In this document: positions 23,011 through 23,970 of the stretch, piece after piece
How positions within the stretch are numbered: position 1 is the first letter of the stretch
Layout of the letters: each line of letters starts with the position of its first letter
Source: an uncultured bacterium
Lineage (GTDB): Bacteria; Bacillota; Clostridia; Lachnospirales; Lachnospiraceae
NCBI GenBank assembly: GCA_905215155.1
Contig: CAJMPJ010000052.1
Location: 1-23,970 of the forward strand
DNA length: 23,970 nucleotides
Direction of reading: 5' to 3'
Position numbers and translations under genes: made by a program
Notes under the pieces: generated by a model
What the model was told of the DNA's origin: nothing
Database searches by the model: none
What the model saw: the letters and a program-made list of their open reading frames with translations, nothing else

Positions 23011-23275
23011 TCATTTACCCTTATGGGAATATAAAACCAATAGTTTTTGCAGTACAGTAAGCAACAGTTGAATCCATGCCTTTTGATTTAAAAAAGCCTG
23101 CATTCCATCTTCAGCTTTTCCTTTAATACCTTGTGGTTGCATTTAACTATTATTTTCTGTACTTTCAGTGCTATAAGTAGAATTCAAAGTCAGATTTTCT
23201 GTGTTACTCGCAGCAAAAGCAGTTGTTACAGATGTACTTTCCAAAGCTAAAGATTTTTTTGTATTTCATTTTCAT
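23011..23275 (-). pseudogene. Broken small secreted-protein gene
   Basis: AGGAGG precedes ATG 23275 (MKMKYKKIF). After a frame shift the reading continues as SLALESTSVTTAFAASNTEN, a signal-peptide-like stretch with an AFAAS cleavage pattern. It continues to a TAA, then MQPQGIKGKAEDGMQAFLNQ and on to a stop at 23011. Probably the first structural gene of the secreted-protein operon, now inactivated by a shift and a stop. Confidence 0.45.
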
Positions 23276-23340
23276 AACCTCCTAGATACACAATTTTTTG
23301 TAGCTGAAAATAGAGAAAAATATGTTGCCCAATGAAACAT
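23272..23340 (-). CDS. 22-codon leader ORF coupled to the next gene
   Basis: ATG 23340 follows a near-perfect GGAGGTGAT ribosome site. The product begins MFHWATYFSLFSATKN and its TGA overlaps the ATG of the next gene at 23275 (ATGA). Its own 3' end supplies the AGGAGG of that gene. This could be a coupling leader peptide or a small toxin/pheromone; it may also be the start of a decayed gene. Confidence 0.4.
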   Translation of the reverse strand: MFHWATYFSLFSATKNCVSRRL

Positions 23341-23368
23341 TGACATCACCTCCAAAATGTAAAATTAT

Positions 23369-23418
23369 ATTACAACTAATTGTAATGTCATTATATATTA
23401 CACAATTAACATTGTAAA
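23369..23418 (-). promoter_or_regulatory. Promoter and operator of the secreted-protein operon
   Basis: On the minus strand: TTTACA (23418-23413), 17-nt spacer, TATAAT (23395-23390), then a perfect palindrome ATTACAA-N4-TTGTAAT (23386-23369) over the expected transcription start. A regulator bound there would block transcription. No gene for such a regulator remains in element 2. Confidence 0.7.
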
Positions 23419-23579
23419 TAATTATGATTATATAATAAAAAGTAATTTATTAAAATTCCAAGAAAGCCAGATGGCAATGTCAAGTAAAAAAATTGTGATC
23501 CCCCTTCTTAAACATGAAAAAAATGAAGCTGATAATGGTGCATCTGTGGAAAATGGTAATTGATGGATATATCATTTAA

Positions 23580-23726
23580 GTACACCATACCGACATAAAG
23601 GCAAAGACCACAGAGATACAGAACATCGGAATCAACATCAATCAGATAGCAAAGCGCATCAATGTGACAGTCAGCGCATATCAGGAGGACGTAAAGGAAA
23701 TCAAGAAGGTGCTTTATGAGATATGA
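23580..23726 (+). pseudogene. mobC remnant (relaxosome accessory protein, C-terminal part)
   Basis: An open frame without a start gives TTEIQNIGININQIAKRINV, then AYQEDVKEIKKVLYEI and TGA at 23724. The INQIAKRIN motif is typical of the C-terminal half of MobC-type plasmid/transposon mobilisation proteins. The N-terminal DNA-binding half is missing. The stop overlaps the ATG of the relaxase remnant, as in intact mobC-mobA pairs. Confidence 0.65.
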
Positions 23727-23830
23727 CGGTTACAAAAAATAAGCCTATTAAAAGTACGTTGAGCAAAGCCCTTGACTATATTCAAAACTCGGATAAGGCA
23801 AAAGAGAAAATAGATATTATGCCGCGCACC
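23723..23830 (+). pseudogene. Relaxase (MobA/VirD2-like) N-terminal remnant
   Basis: ATG 23723 opens TVTKNKPIKSTLSKALDYIQ, then NSDKAKEK, which matches the first about 30 residues of MobA/VirD2-type relaxases. After that the similarity stops and the frame runs into the element arm. The catalytic Tyr/His regions are absent. It shows that element 2 once carried, or recombined with, a mobilisation module. Confidence 0.65.
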
Positions 23831-23884
23831 GGGATAGGAATGGTTTACCCGTTTGAAAACCCTGTATTTATGCAGTTTTCTGTG

Positions 23885-23907
23885 GTTGTCATTAAATACA
23901 CGGTGCG
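23885..23907 (-). repeat. Right terminal arm of element 2
   Basis: 23 nt beginning GTTGTCAT, directly before the GT core at 23908-23909. Inverse of 18854-18876 with five mismatches. Confidence 0.75.
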
Positions 23908-23909
23908 GT

Positions 23910-23970
23910 GTCGCCGGTAGGTCCGGTGTCGCCAGTAGGTCCGGTGTCGCCAGTAGGTCCGGTATCACCA
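23910..23970 (-). pseudogene. Upstream collagen-repeat piece of the interrupted collagen-like gene (partial)
   Basis: On the minus strand three and a half copies of an 18-bp unit encode Gly-Asp-Thr-Gly-Pro-Thr. The start of the gene lies beyond the right edge. Leftward the frame enters the element arm and stops after GDTAPCI (TAA at 23892-23894), so the interrupted gene would make a truncated protein without its C-terminal head. Units at 23920-23933 and 23938-23951 repeat the integration sequence GGTCCGGTGTCGCC. Confidence 0.8.

Larger units (their letters stand above)
18854..23909. mobile_element. Integrated serine-recombinase element 2 (about 5.1 kb)
   Basis: Bounded by GT at 18852-18853 and 23908-23909 with 23-nt inverted arms inside. 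It is oriented opposite to element 1: the recombinase lies at the left end. Contents from left: recombinase 2, DUF6870-like gene, unknown gene, secreted protein gene and two decayed partners (all minus), then mobC and relaxase remnants (plus) at the right end. The mob remnants link it to Tn4451-like mobilisable elements. Both ends carry a 23-bp direct repeat (18832-18854 and 23906-23928) derived from the collagen target. Confidence 0.8.

Noticed and set aside
23471..23563. 30-codon plus-strand ORF (MAMSSKKIVIPLLKHEKNEA...) before the mobC remnant
   Set aside because: No clear ribosome site and no family. Possibly the eroded start of a mobilisation gene, but unsupported.
18832..23928. CRISPR or simple tandem-repeat explanation for the repeated GGTGTCGCCGGTAGGTCC motif
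   Set aside because: The copies are collagen codons (18-bp units without spacers) and coincide with element ends; there are no unique spacers or cas genes.
23714..23968. 84-codon minus-strand frame at the right edge (LLATPDLLATPDLPATP)
   Set aside because: It is the wrong frame of the 18-bp collagen repeat; the Gly-Asp-Thr-Gly-Pro-Thr frame is the coding one.

Overview
The window looks like a low-GC, spore-forming anaerobe of the Firmicutes (Clostridia, probably Lachnospiraceae-like). This rests on AT-rich intergenic DNA, strong GGAGG ribosome sites, BclA/exosporium-type collagen-like genes and Tn4451/TnpX-type large serine recombinases. No rRNA, tRNA or CRISPR was seen.

Layout. (1) 1-5800: a minus-strand iron/siderophore-type ABC importer operon (binding lipoprotein, FecCD permease, ATPase) with a MATE exporter at its end, plus an AraC-type regulator. 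The two promoter regions share a GTTAG-N6-CTAAC box. (2) 5900-9240: a decaying accessory stretch with a broken flavin reductase, a VOC protein, an HxlR regulator with a nonsense codon, a MarR regulator surrounded by three related palindromes, a small unknown protein and a DtxR-like regulator. (3) 9238-10188: a D-2-hydroxyacid dehydrogenase. (4) 10516-11628: an intact collagen-like protein with a jellyroll-like domain on each side of 33 Gly-X-Y triplets. (5) 12275 to the right edge: a second collagen-like gene on the minus strand, cut into three pieces by two integrated elements.

The central observation is region 5. The C-terminal domain lies at 12275-12754, one 18-bp repeat unit (Gly-Asp-Thr-Gly-Pro-Thr) at 18836-18853, and the remaining repeats at 23910-23970, running off the window. 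Element 1 (12755-18835, about 6.1 kb) carries a transposase remnant, a PhzF-like protein, an AraC regulator, an EamA exporter, a DUF2000 protein, a small DUF6870-like protein and a serine recombinase. Element 2 (18854-23909, about 5.1 kb) carries a second recombinase/DUF6870-like pair in the opposite orientation, a partly decayed operon for small secreted and membrane proteins, and mobC/relaxase remnants. Each element ends in 23-nt imperfect inverted arms placed symmetrically around a GT dinucleotide (19/23 and 18/23 matches). Removing both at GT rejoins the collagen gene exactly in frame.

The collagen repeat therefore acts as a tandem array of attachment sites, two of them occupied 18 bp apart. 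Whether excision is programmed (as for skin-type elements in sporulation genes) or the elements are simple parasites cannot be decided from the sequence.
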